DNA from: Roseburia sp.
GTDB lineage: Bacteria > Bacillota > Clostridia > Oscillospirales > Ruminococcaceae
Assembly (NCBI GenBank): GCA_023666265.1
Contig: JAMPCH010000003.1
Coordinates: 1-64,000, forward strand
Direction of reading: 5' to 3'
DNA length: 64,000 nt
The first letter of the stretch is position 1. Every line of letters begins with the position of its first letter. Shown piece after piece: positions 41,353-48,618 of the stretch. Both the position numbers and the translations under genes were made by a program. The notes under the pieces are model-generated. The model was given only the letters and a program-made list of their open reading frames with translations. It made no database searches and was not told the origin of the DNA.

Positions 41353-41363
41353 CATTTTTGATA
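41332..41363. promoter_or_regulatory. Direct repeats, candidate AraC-family operator
   Basis: ACATTTTTGATA occurs twice without mismatch, at 41332-41343 and 41352-41363, with a 20-base period (two helical turns). The second copy lies ~70 bases before the GH5 start codon. Confidence 0.6.
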
Positions 41364-41432
41364 GAAATATCACCGGGCGGGTGGTATTCTTTTTTTATGA
41401 AAAGGGCAGACGTCATTACGAAAGGAGCTTTT

Positions 41433-42650
41433 ATGATGAAAAAGAAACTGACGGCGTTTTTGTTATCCTGCGCGATGATCTTGACCGCCTGCGCGGGCGA
41501 AGCGCCCTCCGCCACGGCGGAGACCGCGAAAATGACGGAGACGGAGACGCCGCAAGCCGAAACGACCGCCGCGCCGACCGAGGAAATGACCGAGCTGTCC
41601 TCCATGGAGCTAGTGAGTCGGATCAAGATCGGATGGAATCTCGGCGATACGCTCGACGTATGTCAGGCGGATCGCGACGGCGACGGGCGGGTAAACGAAC
41701 ACGTCGAGGAGGGCGAGGAGGTCGACGAGACCCTTTGGGGAAATCCCCCCGCGACGAAGGAGCTGTTTGAGGCGCTTTGGGAGAGCGGCGTGAACGCCGT
41801 AAGGATACCCGTAACGTGGCGCGATCATATCGACGAGGCGGGGAACGTGAACGAGGCGTGGCTGGAGCGCGTGCGCGAGGTCGTCGATTACGCCTATGAC
41901 CTCGGTATGATCGTCATTATCAATATCCACCACGACGGCGGCGGCGACCCCGATTTCGGCGCGTGGATCTGTCACGCCGCGACGGACTTTGACGGTACGC
42001 TCGCGCGGTACGAAACGCTCTGGGGTCAGATCGCGGAGCGCTTTCGCGATTACGGCGAACGCCTGATATTTGAGAGCATGAACGAGGTCGGCTTTGACGC
42101 GCTCCCCCTCGCGGAGGCTTACGAGACGCTGAACGCGCTCAATCGGGCGTTCGTGGAGCTGATCCGCGCGTCGGGCGGGAATAACGCGCGGCGGCATTTA
42201 TTGATCGCGGGCTATTGGACGGACATCGCGATGACCTGCGACAGCCGTTTCGTCCTCCCGGACGACCCGGCGGGGCGGCTGATCGTTTCGGTGCATTACT
42301 ACACGCCGTGGGATTTTTGTACGACGAACATAAAAAAAGAGTGGGGGACGGCGGCGGAACAGCGCCAAATGGAGGAGCTGATCGGGCGGATGAAAACGAC
42401 CTTCGTCGATCAAGGCGTTCCCGTGATCGTCGGGGAATACGCCGCGAGCGGCGACGACTTTAACAGCTGTGTTTTCTTTTGTGAAAAGCTGGTAAAGCTC
42501 TGTCACGATTACGGGATCGGGACCTTCCTCTGGGACAACGGGAACGGACAAGTCGACCGAAAAACGGGGAAGTGGCGGAGCGAGCAGATGCTGAACGCTC
42601 TTACCCGCGCCGTCAGCGGCGAGGAATATACGCCCGAAAAGGCGGAATAA
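41433..42650 (+). CDS. Glycoside hydrolase family 5 lipoprotein (endoglucanase type)
   Basis: The 405-residue product starts at ATG 41433 (AAAGGAG 6 bases upstream). Its signal peptide ends ILTACAG (lipobox LTAC) and a Thr/Glu linker follows to about residue 50. The GH5 barrel reads KIGWNLGDTLDVCQ, GVNAVRIPVTWRDHID, VIINIHHDGGGDPD, IFESMNEVGFD with the acid/base Glu, SVHYYTPWDF, and VIVGEYAASGDDFN with the nucleophile Glu. The GWNLGDTLD and MNEV motifs are typical of clostridial cellulases; mannan or xyloglucan activity is possible. Anchored at the cell surface. Likely induced through the divergent AraC gene. Confidence 0.94.
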   Translation: MMKKKLTAFLLSCAMILTACAGEAPSATAETAKMTETETPQAETTAAPTEEMTELSSMELVSRIKIGWNLGDTLDVCQADRDGDGRVNEHVEEGEEVDETLWGNPPATKELFEALWESGVNAVRIPVTWRDHIDEAGNVNEAWLERVREVVDYAYDLGMIVIINIHHDGGGDPDFGAWICHAATDFDGTLARYETLWGQIAERFRDYGERLIFESMNEVGFDALPLAEAYETLNALNRAFVELIRASGGNNARRHLLIAGYWTDIAMTCDSRFVLPDDPAGRLIVSVHYYTPWDFCTTNIKKEWGTAAEQRQMEELIGRMKTTFVDQGVPVIVGEYAASGDDFNSCVFFCEKLVKLCHDYGIGTFLWDNGNGQVDRKTGKWRSEQMLNALTRAVSGEEYTPEKAE

Positions 42651-42665
42651 CTCTCGATAACAACA

Positions 42666-42712
42666 CCGCGTGTAAGGAAGACGAAAATTCCTTACGCGCG
42701 GCGTTTTATTTT
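42666..42712 (+). terminator. Terminator after the GH5 gene
   Basis: CCGCGTGTAAGGAA and TTCCTTACGCGCGG form an almost perfect 13-bp stem with loop GACGAAAA, followed by GCGTTTTATTTTTG. Confidence 0.85.
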
Positions 42713-42713
42713 T

Positions 42714-42735
42714 GTTTTTATTTTTTAGGGAAGGC
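42714..42735. repeat. Family D repeat, solo arm
   Basis: TTTTTAGGGAAGGCGTGCG matches the arms of the complete family D elements. It follows directly after the GH5 terminator. No partner arm is seen within 500 bases. Confidence 0.5.
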
Positions 42736-42823
42736 GTGCGTAGCGTCCGTTTTCGTTCACCCTGTCGATCCTAATATCGGTCGGCAATTAAAACCGTAGA
42801 CAACAATCGGCACAAAATCGTGT

Positions 42824-42994
42824 TTATTCTACCGAAACGACCTCTCTCGTCCACTCGCCGTCCGTCCTTTGGAGAACGACCCGAATATCTATGGCGTCGG
42901 AAAAATCGCCGCCTACCTGCGTTGCGATCTCGATCCGATCGTCCGTCTCGGAAACCAAATACATGGGATAAAAATAATATCGGTCGTCGTGATA
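42824..42994 (-). pseudogene. C-terminal fossil or small gene, 56 residues
   Basis: The minus strand encodes YHDDRYYFYPMYLVSETDDR, then IEIATQVGGDFSDAIDIRVV and an end REVVSVE-stop, in host-like codons. An in-frame TAA lies directly upstream, so it is either the truncated end of a lost protein or a 46-residue ORF from the internal Met. A TTGACA/TATAAT pair with only 15 bases between (42994-43020, minus strand) reads into it. No SD precedes the Met. No family is recognised. Confidence 0.4.
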
Positions 42995-43056
42995 TTATAT
43001 CAAAATCGTCTGAATGTCAACACAAAAGCGGTAAACGATCAAAAAACGTGGCTTCG

Positions 43057-43093
43057 GAAAAAAACAATACCGCACACACGATGCGGTATTGTC
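43057..43093 (-). terminator. Terminator after the DUF1893 gene
   Basis: On the minus strand ACAATACCGCA pairs perfectly with TGCGGTATTGT (11 bp, loop of 7) and is followed by TTTTTTCC. It begins 11 bases after the stop codon. Confidence 0.85.
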
Positions 43094-43103
43094 CGAAATG
43101 TGT

Positions 43104-43535
43104 TCAACCCTTCATCTCCGCGAGCCGTTTCAGCTTTTCGCGGATCGCTTCATACGCTTCCTTTGGGGAGGTACAGTCCGCGACCGCCGTCTCCATCGGG
43201 CATTGTCCCGTTTGATCGCGGTTGATGATCTCCTCCGTCAGTACGCCGTAAGAGTAGGGAATCTCGTTTTCCTCCAAAAGGCGCGCGGCGGGGCGGCTCA
43301 ATACCTCGGCGTAAAGCTCGCCGATCCCGAGAAGGAGATAAAGCCACGCCGCCGCCTTCCCGACGATCCGATCTGCGGCGGAGTAGCCGCGAAGCTCCTC
43401 GCCCGATCCGACGATGCGGACGAGCGGTTTGATCCCGCGCTCGTCGCTCTCGATGATCCGTTCGCCGTAACAGAGAACACAGGAAAGTCCCTTTTCCTCT
43501 AAGACCGCTTTCGCCCGCGCGGTATCGCTCCTCAT
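43104..43535 (-). CDS. DUF1893-family protein
   Basis: The 143-residue protein matches the small clostridial DUF1893 family: LEEKGLSCVLCYGERIIESDERG, GIKPLVRIVGSGEELRGYSA, ADRIVGKAAAWLYLLLGIGE with its conserved Lys, RPAARLLEENEIPYSYGVLT and INRDQTGQCPMETAVADCTS. The last motif has Asp, Cys and Pro-Met residues reminiscent of cytidine-deaminase-like enzymes; function is unassigned. Its ATG overlaps the stop of the ECF S-component gene by four bases (ATGA). These two genes often occur together, so it may act on the imported vitamin or nucleobase-like compound (inference). Confidence 0.85.
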   Translation of the reverse strand: MRSDTARAKAVLEEKGLSCVLCYGERIIESDERGIKPLVRIVGSGEELRGYSAADRIVGKAAAWLYLLLGIGELYAEVLSRPAARLLEENEIPYSYGVLTEEIINRDQTGQCPMETAVADCTSPKEAYEAIREKLKRLAEMKG

Positions 43536-44086
43536 TGCTTCGCGTGCTCGACGCGGAAGAGAATGAGCGGGAGAAGCACCCATTGAAGCACCAACCCGAA
43601 AAGACCCGTCGCGATTGAGTTCCAGATCGTCGCGACTTTGATCGATTCATTCCCAAAAGCATAAACCGCGAGTAAGATCGCGCCCGCGCGGATCAGCCGC
43701 CCCGCGACCTGAACGATCAGTACCTTCACCACGGCGGGAAGCTTCACGTTCCTTAAAAGCCCGGCGGTAAGCCCATAGACAAAAAGCTCGATCATCATAA
43801 ACGGGAGCATGGTCGCGCCGGGCATTCCCGTCAGGAGGAAGCTTAACGCGGAACCTAAAAGCCCCGAGATCGCGCCGACGTAAGGACCCGCCAAAAGCCC
43901 AACGAGAATGATCGGGAGGTGCATCGGGAGAAACGTTTCGCCGAGCGAAGTCCCCATACCCGAGATCGACCCGATGACGTGAAAGATCTGCGGTACGGCG
44001 ACCGCCGCGACGATCGCGGCGAGCGTTGCGAGCGTCTGTGCCTTTACGGAGAGGCGCGGCTTTTGAAGTGCGTTTGATTGTGTCAT
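43532..44086 (-). CDS. ECF transporter substrate-capture (S) component
   Basis: The 184-residue integral membrane protein starts at ATG 44086 (AAAAGGAG upstream). It has about six helices, with the S-component core LGETFLPMHLPIILVGLLAG (Met-His-Leu-Pro segment), GPYVGAISGLLGSALSFLLTG, and MLPFMMIELFVYGLTAGLL. S components bind a vitamin or metal-related ligand and work with the shared EcfAAT energy module, which is not in this window. The ligand is unknown; partner DUF1893 may use it. A full consensus promoter lies 44 bases upstream, and I see no known riboswitch in the short leader. Confidence 0.9.
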   Translation of the reverse strand: MTQSNALQKPRLSVKAQTLATLAAIVAAVAVPQIFHVIGSISGMGTSLGETFLPMHLPIILVGLLAGPYVGAISGLLGSALSFLLTGMPGATMLPFMMIELFVYGLTAGLLRNVKLPAVVKVLIVQVAGRLIRAGAILLAVYAFGNESIKVATIWNSIATGLFGLVLQWVLLPLILFRVEHAKQ

Positions 44087-44129
44087 AATTAGGACTCCTT
44101 TTCTGATTATTCGGTGAATTGCTATCCTT

Positions 44130-44158
44130 ATTATAACAGCTTTCCGCGCTTTTGTCAA
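44130..44158 (-). promoter_or_regulatory. Sigma-A promoter for the ECF S/DUF1893 operon
   Basis: On the minus strand TTGACA (44153-44158), 17 bases, TATAAT (44130-44135), a full match to consensus. Confidence 0.9.
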
Positions 44159-44218
44159 GGATCTGAGCCGAGAAAAGGACGCCGTACCTCCCGCGACCTC
44201 CGATCGGGCTGTTTGAGA

Positions 44219-46834
44219 CTATATTTCGATCGCGTCGACGGCGAATTCTCTGCCCTTTACCACGATCCGAACGTCGTGAGACCCGTCGTCGACGTTCGCT
44301 GTGTAATAGCATTGTCGCTCTCTCGCGCCCGAAACGCTCACCGCCTCAAGCAACTCGCCGTCCACATAAACGTCAAATTCTGCGGCGCTCGTCTGACCGA
44401 TCAGCGCGAAGCGCCTTCCCACAAAGGAAAAATCAAAGCTCTTTTCGTCCGTGCTTTCCTCGTTTACCGCCGCCTTGGAGCGGGTGCGGTTAAAATGAAC
44501 GTACCCGTCGGGTACAGTCCTGTCCCAGTCGCCCGTATAGGTGATCCGCGCGTCGTGGTCGTCGATCCTCGTGATCGTATGATCGTCGCCGACGGGCGAC
44601 ACCTTTAGGTTGTCGAACATATTATTGTATAGCCCGCTCCCGAGAGAGACACGCCCCGAATTGTTGTGTGCCTTTTCGTCGGTGTATTCGGCGATCTTCG
44701 CTCCGTCGATCGCGGCGGTGAGGAGATTCCCGTCCGCCGTGAGCCTTACCGTGTGCCAAGCGCCCGCGTCAAAGCCCTCGATATTCCCGTTTAAGACGGA
44801 GGAGCTGTTGGCTTTGATCTCCCATTTCCCCGACGGATAAATTTTAAGCTCATATCCGTTCTCGGCGGTGTTGGTGTTGATCTCGGCACAAAGATAGCGG
44901 CATCCGAGGAAAATATAGTTGTCGTCGCCGCTCCCGCTCTCGTCAAAGCGAAAGTCGATCTCGGCGGAATAATTGCTCCAGCGGTCGTCGCCGAGCGAGG
45001 TGATCGGGTTCGGCGTACCCCTAAACCGCCAGTCGGTCGGCTTATTATCGGCGTTGATCTTTTGTGTGAGGACCTTATTCCCGTCGACCTCCGCGACCTC
45101 AAAAGCTCCGCCGTAATCGGTGGTATAGAGCGGCGCGCCGCCCCTCTCGGCGAGAAACTCGTCGCTGTACTCAAAGTTGTCCGTATAGTTGATGTCGAGC
45201 GGCGCGTCCTCGTATTTACAGTCCGAGACGGCGATCTCGCCGTCCTTATCGAGCGTGGTGACGGTCACGATCGAGTAAGGTTTTACTTCGATCGAGAAGG
45301 CGTACTTTCCGTCCGTCTCGGCGGGGCGATACGTCCCGAGCTTCTTTAAATAATTTTCGTTATAGTCCTGCCCCTCGTCCGGACCTCTCGTTTCCCAGAC
45401 CGTAACGGGCGCGTCGGCTTTTTCCATATTTTCGAGCGTAAAGGTATAATTGCGCTGTTCCTCGCTGTCGTTACAGATGACTAGGGTATAGTTGCCGGTC
45501 TCGGTATCCGTGACCGTCATATAGTTATTCGTCGTCTCGGTGATGGAGTGGCTCTCCTTCCCGTCGCCGTAACAGGCGCTGTCAACGTATCGCCAGCCGT
45601 TTTTGATGAAGTGGGTAAAGTGGGCGGAGGTCCATATGCCGCTGTCGGCTTCGTAATAGCCGCTCCAAGGGTTTTGGGCGTTTAAAAGGGATTTTGGGAA
45701 GTACTTCGCGCCCGAGTAATACGCCGCGACGGCGGGCTGATACTCATACATCGTCATTTTCCCGTTATAATAGCCGTTGATGATCCGATTACATACGTCG
45801 AGTGAGCCGTTCGCGCCGTTGAGACCGCTCCCGTTGCTTGTTACGGCGAGCCGCGCGATATTCGTCGAGGCGACCCCTTCGGTGTACCAGACCTCTTTTC
45901 CATAGTTTATGTTGAGATCCTTTACGCTTTCGTTTGCCCATGTGTTATAATGCTCCGCGAGAATATCGACCGCATCGCGTAAAGCCTCATTCTCCGTCAT
46001 TTCCTTGGCGATCTTCCACGACCCGACCTCGTCGGAGGCGATGATCTTTATCTCGCCGTAGTTATAGCGCTGATCGTTCTCGTTTTTTAGCCGATCGGCA
46101 AAATAGATGATCCATTCGGTATCGATCTTATCCGCCTCGTTCATATCCGCGCTGATATGGGTGAATTTCATCCCGTACTTGTCATACGCCCCGTCGAGCG
46201 CCGCCTTATACCATTTATACCGCGCCTCAAAGCCGTTTTCCTGCGATACGTCAAAGGCGTCCGTGACCCATTTCGGCTCGCCCCAACGGAGTAGGTCGAC
46301 GGTTATGTCGGGGTTGATCGTTAGCGCGTCTGCAGCGAATATAAAGCCCGCCCCTCTCGTTACGTCCGCTTCTTCGTCGGCGGAGCGCATGATCGACGGT
46401 TCTGTACCCGAGGAGGAGTTTACGTCCGAGCCGAATTCGATCTTGATATGGCTGAGTCCCGCGCCATAGTCCGGCTTAAAGAGGAGATTCATGATCTCCC
46501 AATACGCGTCGGGGTTTTGAGCCTTATAGTCTAAGAGGAGGCGCGAGGAATTATTCCCCGTCACCGCGCCGAGCCCCCGATAGACCGTCCCCTCGTCCAT
46601 GTTTACGGTGTCCCCGTCGATCGATACAGCTTTATAAGAGAGGTCGACCTTCGCTGTCGGGATCTCCTTTTCGGGTTCGGCGGTCGTTACGAGGGTCGTT
46701 TCGACCGAGGTCTGTTCGCTCTGCATAAAAGTTTCCTCCGTTTCGGTGGTGCTTACGTTTCCCGAACAGCCGGTCAGACAGCACGGGAGCATGACCGCGC
46801 ACACGGACGCGGATATAAATTTTCTGATATTCAT
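44219..46834 (-). CDS. Glycoside hydrolase family 59-type galactosidase lipoprotein
   Basis: The 871-residue product has a signal peptide ending in LTGCSG and a Thr/Glu linker. The N-terminal barrel matches the galactocerebrosidase (GH59) pattern: RGLGAVTGNNSSRLLLDYKA, NLLFKPDYGAGLSHIKIEFG, GTEPSIMRSADEEAD, LLRWGEPKWV, ISADMNEADKIDTEWI with the acid/base Glu, and YTEGVAST with the nucleophile Glu. A central beta domain follows. A lectin-like jelly roll around residues 600-740 (SNYSAEIDFRFDESGSG, GAWHTVRLTADGNLLTAAID) and a C-terminal carbohydrate-binding-like domain complete it. Expected at the cell surface, cleaving beta-galactosides; the natural substrate is uncertain. Divergent from an AraC gene. 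Confidence 0.88.
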   Translation of the reverse strand: MNIRKFISASVCAVMLPCCLTGCSGNVSTTETEETFMQSEQTSVETTLVTTAEPEKEIPTAKVDLSYKAVSIDGDTVNMDEGTVYRGLGAVTGNNSSRLLLDYKAQNPDAYWEIMNLLFKPDYGAGLSHIKIEFGSDVNSSSGTEPSIMRSADEEADVTRGAGFIFAADALTINPDITVDLLRWGEPKWVTDAFDVSQENGFEARYKWYKAALDGAYDKYGMKFTHISADMNEADKIDTEWIIYFADRLKNENDQRYNYGEIKIIASDEVGSWKIAKEMTENEALRDAVDILAEHYNTWANESVKDLNINYGKEVWYTEGVASTNIARLAVTSNGSGLNGANGSLDVCNRIINGYYNGKMTMYEYQPAVAAYYSGAKYFPKSLLNAQNPWSGYYEADSGIWTSAHFTHFIKNGWRYVDSACYGDGKESHSITETTNNYMTVTDTETGNYTLVICNDSEEQRNYTFTLENMEKADAPVTVWETRGPDEGQDYNENYLKKLGTYRPAETDGKYAFSIEVKPYSIVTVTTLDKDGEIAVSDCKYEDAPLDINYTDNFEYSDEFLAERGGAPLYTTDYGGAFEVAEVDGNKVLTQKINADNKPTDWRFRGTPNPITSLGDDRWSNYSAEIDFRFDESGSGDDNYIFLGCRYLCAEINTNTAENGYELKIYPSGKWEIKANSSSVLNGNIEGFDAGAWHTVRLTADGNLLTAAIDGAKIAEYTDEKAHNNSGRVSLGSGLYNNMFDNLKVSPVGDDHTITRIDDHDARITYTGDWDRTVPDGYVHFNRTRSKAAVNEESTDEKSFDFSFVGRRFALIGQTSAAEFDVYVDGELLEAVSVSGARERQCYYTANVDDGSHDVRIVVKGREFAVDAIEI

Positions 46835-46896
46835 TGAGAAATCTCCTTAATAATGATCTTTTCCGTCATTATAATATATTTTCCCGATCATATCAT

Positions 46897-46931
46897 TATA
46901 AAATCCGATGATTTCTATAAAAAATCCGCTG
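46897..46931. promoter_or_regulatory. Direct repeats, candidate AraC-family operator
   Basis: TATAAAATCCGATG (46897-46910) and TATAAAAAATCCGCTG (46916-46931) repeat with a 21-base period measured at TCCG. They lie between the GH59 gene and the -35 box of the AraC gene. Confidence 0.5.
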
Positions 46932-46937
46932 TTTTTA

Positions 46938-46966
46938 TTGCTTTTTGAGAATGGATATGCTATACT
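46938..46966 (+). promoter_or_regulatory. Sigma-A-like promoter for the AraC gene at 46981
   Basis: TTGCTT (46938-46943), 17 bases, TATACT (46961-46966). Transcription would start near 46973, only about 8-11 bases before the ATG pair. Confidence 0.55.
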
Positions 46967-46980
46967 GATAAAGGGTGATC

Positions 46981-47769
46981 ATGATGGCGATTATCGAACA
47001 CGCGGGGTATTACGAGGATCCCATGTACGGGGTGAGCCATGTTCACACGTCCTGCGAGATCATCTATGTCGCGGGCGGACGGCTCAACGTCACGATCGGC
47101 GGGCGGGAGATCCGTTTAGCGGGAGGTCAAAGCCTATTGATCAAGAGCCGTTGTCATCACGCGGCATACGCGGCGGACGACGGTTATCGGCGCTTTATTT
47201 CCATGATCAATCCTTGGGAGCTGAGGAAACAGCTCGTCCGTCCCGATCTTTTCGCCATGCTGACCGATACGGGGAAAAGCGGCTTTATCCGGATCGAAAA
47301 CGCGAAAGGGCTATACCCCGATTTTGAAAAAATGACGGATATTTTTAAAAACGGCGGGAATATATACGAGGAATTGAGCGCGGCGCTGAAGGTTCTTTCC
47401 GCTTTTTACGAGGAGGTAAGACCGCAGGAGGAACGCTCCGCCGAGCGCTCCGCGAAGCGGATCGCCGACCGTGTCCGCTTTTATATCGAACAAAATTACG
47501 CCGATAATATCAAGGTGTCGCGCTTAGCGGAGGAAAGCTTTATAAGCGAAGGATATCTTTCCCATGCGTTCAAATCCGAGACAGGAATGTCTCCCCGCGA
47601 ATATCTTACGCACATACGCTGTACGAGAGCCTATGAGCTGATCTGTCACACGGCGATGAAATTCTCGGACGTCGCCGAAAATACGGGCTTTCCCTGCGCG
47701 AACGATATGAGCAGGAAAATACGGGAGTATTACGGGAAGTCTCCTACGGAGATCCGTTTCGGGAAATAA
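46981..47769 (+). CDS. AraC-family transcriptional regulator with N-terminal cupin
   Basis: The ~262-residue protein has an N-terminal cupin-like sensor domain (VSHVHTSCEIIYVAGGRLNV, GGREIRLAGGQSLLIKSRCH) and a C-terminal AraC HTH: RVRFYIEQNYADNIKVSRLA, EESFISEGYLSHAFKSETGM, PREYLTHIRCTRAYELICHT, VAENTGFPCANDMSRKIREYY. It is typical of regulators of sugar-degradation genes and is divergent from the GH59 gene. GTG 46975, ATG 46981 and ATG 46984 are all possible starts; the RBS is weak and the leader very short. The downstream 2-helix membrane gene is 10 bases away. Confidence 0.92.
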   Translation: MMAIIEHAGYYEDPMYGVSHVHTSCEIIYVAGGRLNVTIGGREIRLAGGQSLLIKSRCHHAAYAADDGYRRFISMINPWELRKQLVRPDLFAMLTDTGKSGFIRIENAKGLYPDFEKMTDIFKNGGNIYEELSAALKVLSAFYEEVRPQEERSAERSAKRIADRVRFYIEQNYADNIKVSRLAEESFISEGYLSHAFKSETGMSPREYLTHIRCTRAYELICHTAMKFSDVAENTGFPCANDMSRKIREYYGKSPTEIRFGK

Positions 47770-47779
47770 GGAGAGAAAT

Positions 47780-48271
47780 ATGCGCCGTTTTTTGAATGTT
47801 ATTTTGATTTTGGGCTTGATTTTGTCGCTGACTGTATTCGTCTCTTGTATCGCGACCCGTATCGGGCGAAGCGACTGGGTCGTTACGACGGCGGAAATTA
47901 CGTTCGTGGCTTTGCCGGACGGTCTCGTTTTCGGTACGTTCGAGGATCGCGAAGGGATCATACGGGAAGATCAAGCCTTATACCGCGACCTTCGTTTTAT
48001 GCCAAAGCTGATCATATCGGGAGGACCGATCGTGAACCCCGAGCCCTATTACGGTAAAACGGTTCGGATCATGTACGACCCCGAGCGGCTGTCGACGGGA
48101 GAACCGGGCGAGGACGGTATTGACAGCTATGATAACCGGCTGATCCTGTTGATCGGTTCGGGCGGCTGCTTCGGGTTATTTCTCCTCGTTCTTGCGCTCT
48201 TATTCCGTAAATGGCGACAACGGAGACGGTCGGCGATGGACTTCGTAAAAAATCATCGCCTGTTTCAATGA
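47780..48271 (+). CDS. Two-helix membrane protein (DUF3592-like)
   Basis: The 163-residue protein has an N-terminal membrane helix (FLNVILILGLILSLTVFVSC), a ~95-residue extracytoplasmic domain, and a C-terminal helix (LILLIGSGGCFGLFLLVLAL) followed by a basic tail KWRQRRRS. The middle part includes YGKTVRIMYDPERLSTGEPG, close to the DUF3592 pattern in which V.V.YDP.nP precedes the last helix. No function is known. RBS AAGGAGAG. It may be co-transcribed with the AraC gene and is followed by a strong terminator. Confidence 0.75.
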   Translation: MRRFLNVILILGLILSLTVFVSCIATRIGRSDWVVTTAEITFVALPDGLVFGTFEDREGIIREDQALYRDLRFMPKLIISGGPIVNPEPYYGKTVRIMYDPERLSTGEPGEDGIDSYDNRLILLIGSGGCFGLFLLVLALLFRKWRQRRRSAMDFVKNHRLFQ

Positions 48272-48274
48272 AAA

Positions 48275-48306
48275 AACCGCTCCCGTTCGATCGGGAGCGG
48301 TTTTTT
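48275..48306. terminator. Strong bidirectional terminator
   Basis: AAACCGCTCCCG and CGGGAGCGGTTT form a perfect stem with a short loop, with A-run and T-run on either side. It begins 4 bases after the stop at 48271. Confidence 0.9.
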
Positions 48307-48432
48307 CGGAACTGTCGATGGAGGTGCTTCGACTTCTTGATAACTCGTTTTTCGCGATCTTGTTACTGCGAGGCAGAGACCAACGCTTTAAACAAATGTT
48401 GCCACGGAATTTCCGGCGGAGGTACTCCGCTA
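48303..48432. repeat. Dispersed repeat family B, copy 2
   Basis: It shares CGGAACTG, the ATCTTGTTACTGCGAGGCAG segment and GCGGAGGTACTCCGC with copy B1 at 11146-11275, in the same order and orientation. Overall similarity is clear but lower than for families A and C. The stop codon of the small membrane-protein gene (48430-48432) lies at its right edge. Confidence 0.7.
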
Positions 48433-48618
48433 CTTCTTTTGATCGCGGAAAAAGAACAGGTAGATCAATATCTGTCCCACCGAGAGCGCCGCGACCAACA
48501 GCAACACAAAGACCGTCGCGACGTTCCACATGGAATGAAGCGTAAAATAAACGATCAAGAGGACGGCGACGGCGGCGAGGATCAGCCCGTTGACGAGCGG
48601 CGAATTTCCTTTTTTCAT
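48430..48618 (-). CDS. Small two-helix membrane protein, 62 aa
   Basis: The protein is MKKGNSPLVNGLILAAVAVL and continues through a second helix (VATVFVLLLVAALSVGQILI) to a basic-acidic tail FFRDQKK. Its ATG overlaps the folD stop by four bases (ATGA), so translation is coupled to folD. No family is recognised. The stop codon is at the edge of repeat B2. Confidence 0.7.
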   Translation of the reverse strand: MKKGNSPLVNGLILAAVAVLLIVYFTLHSMWNVATVFVLLLVAALSVGQILIYLFFFRDQKK

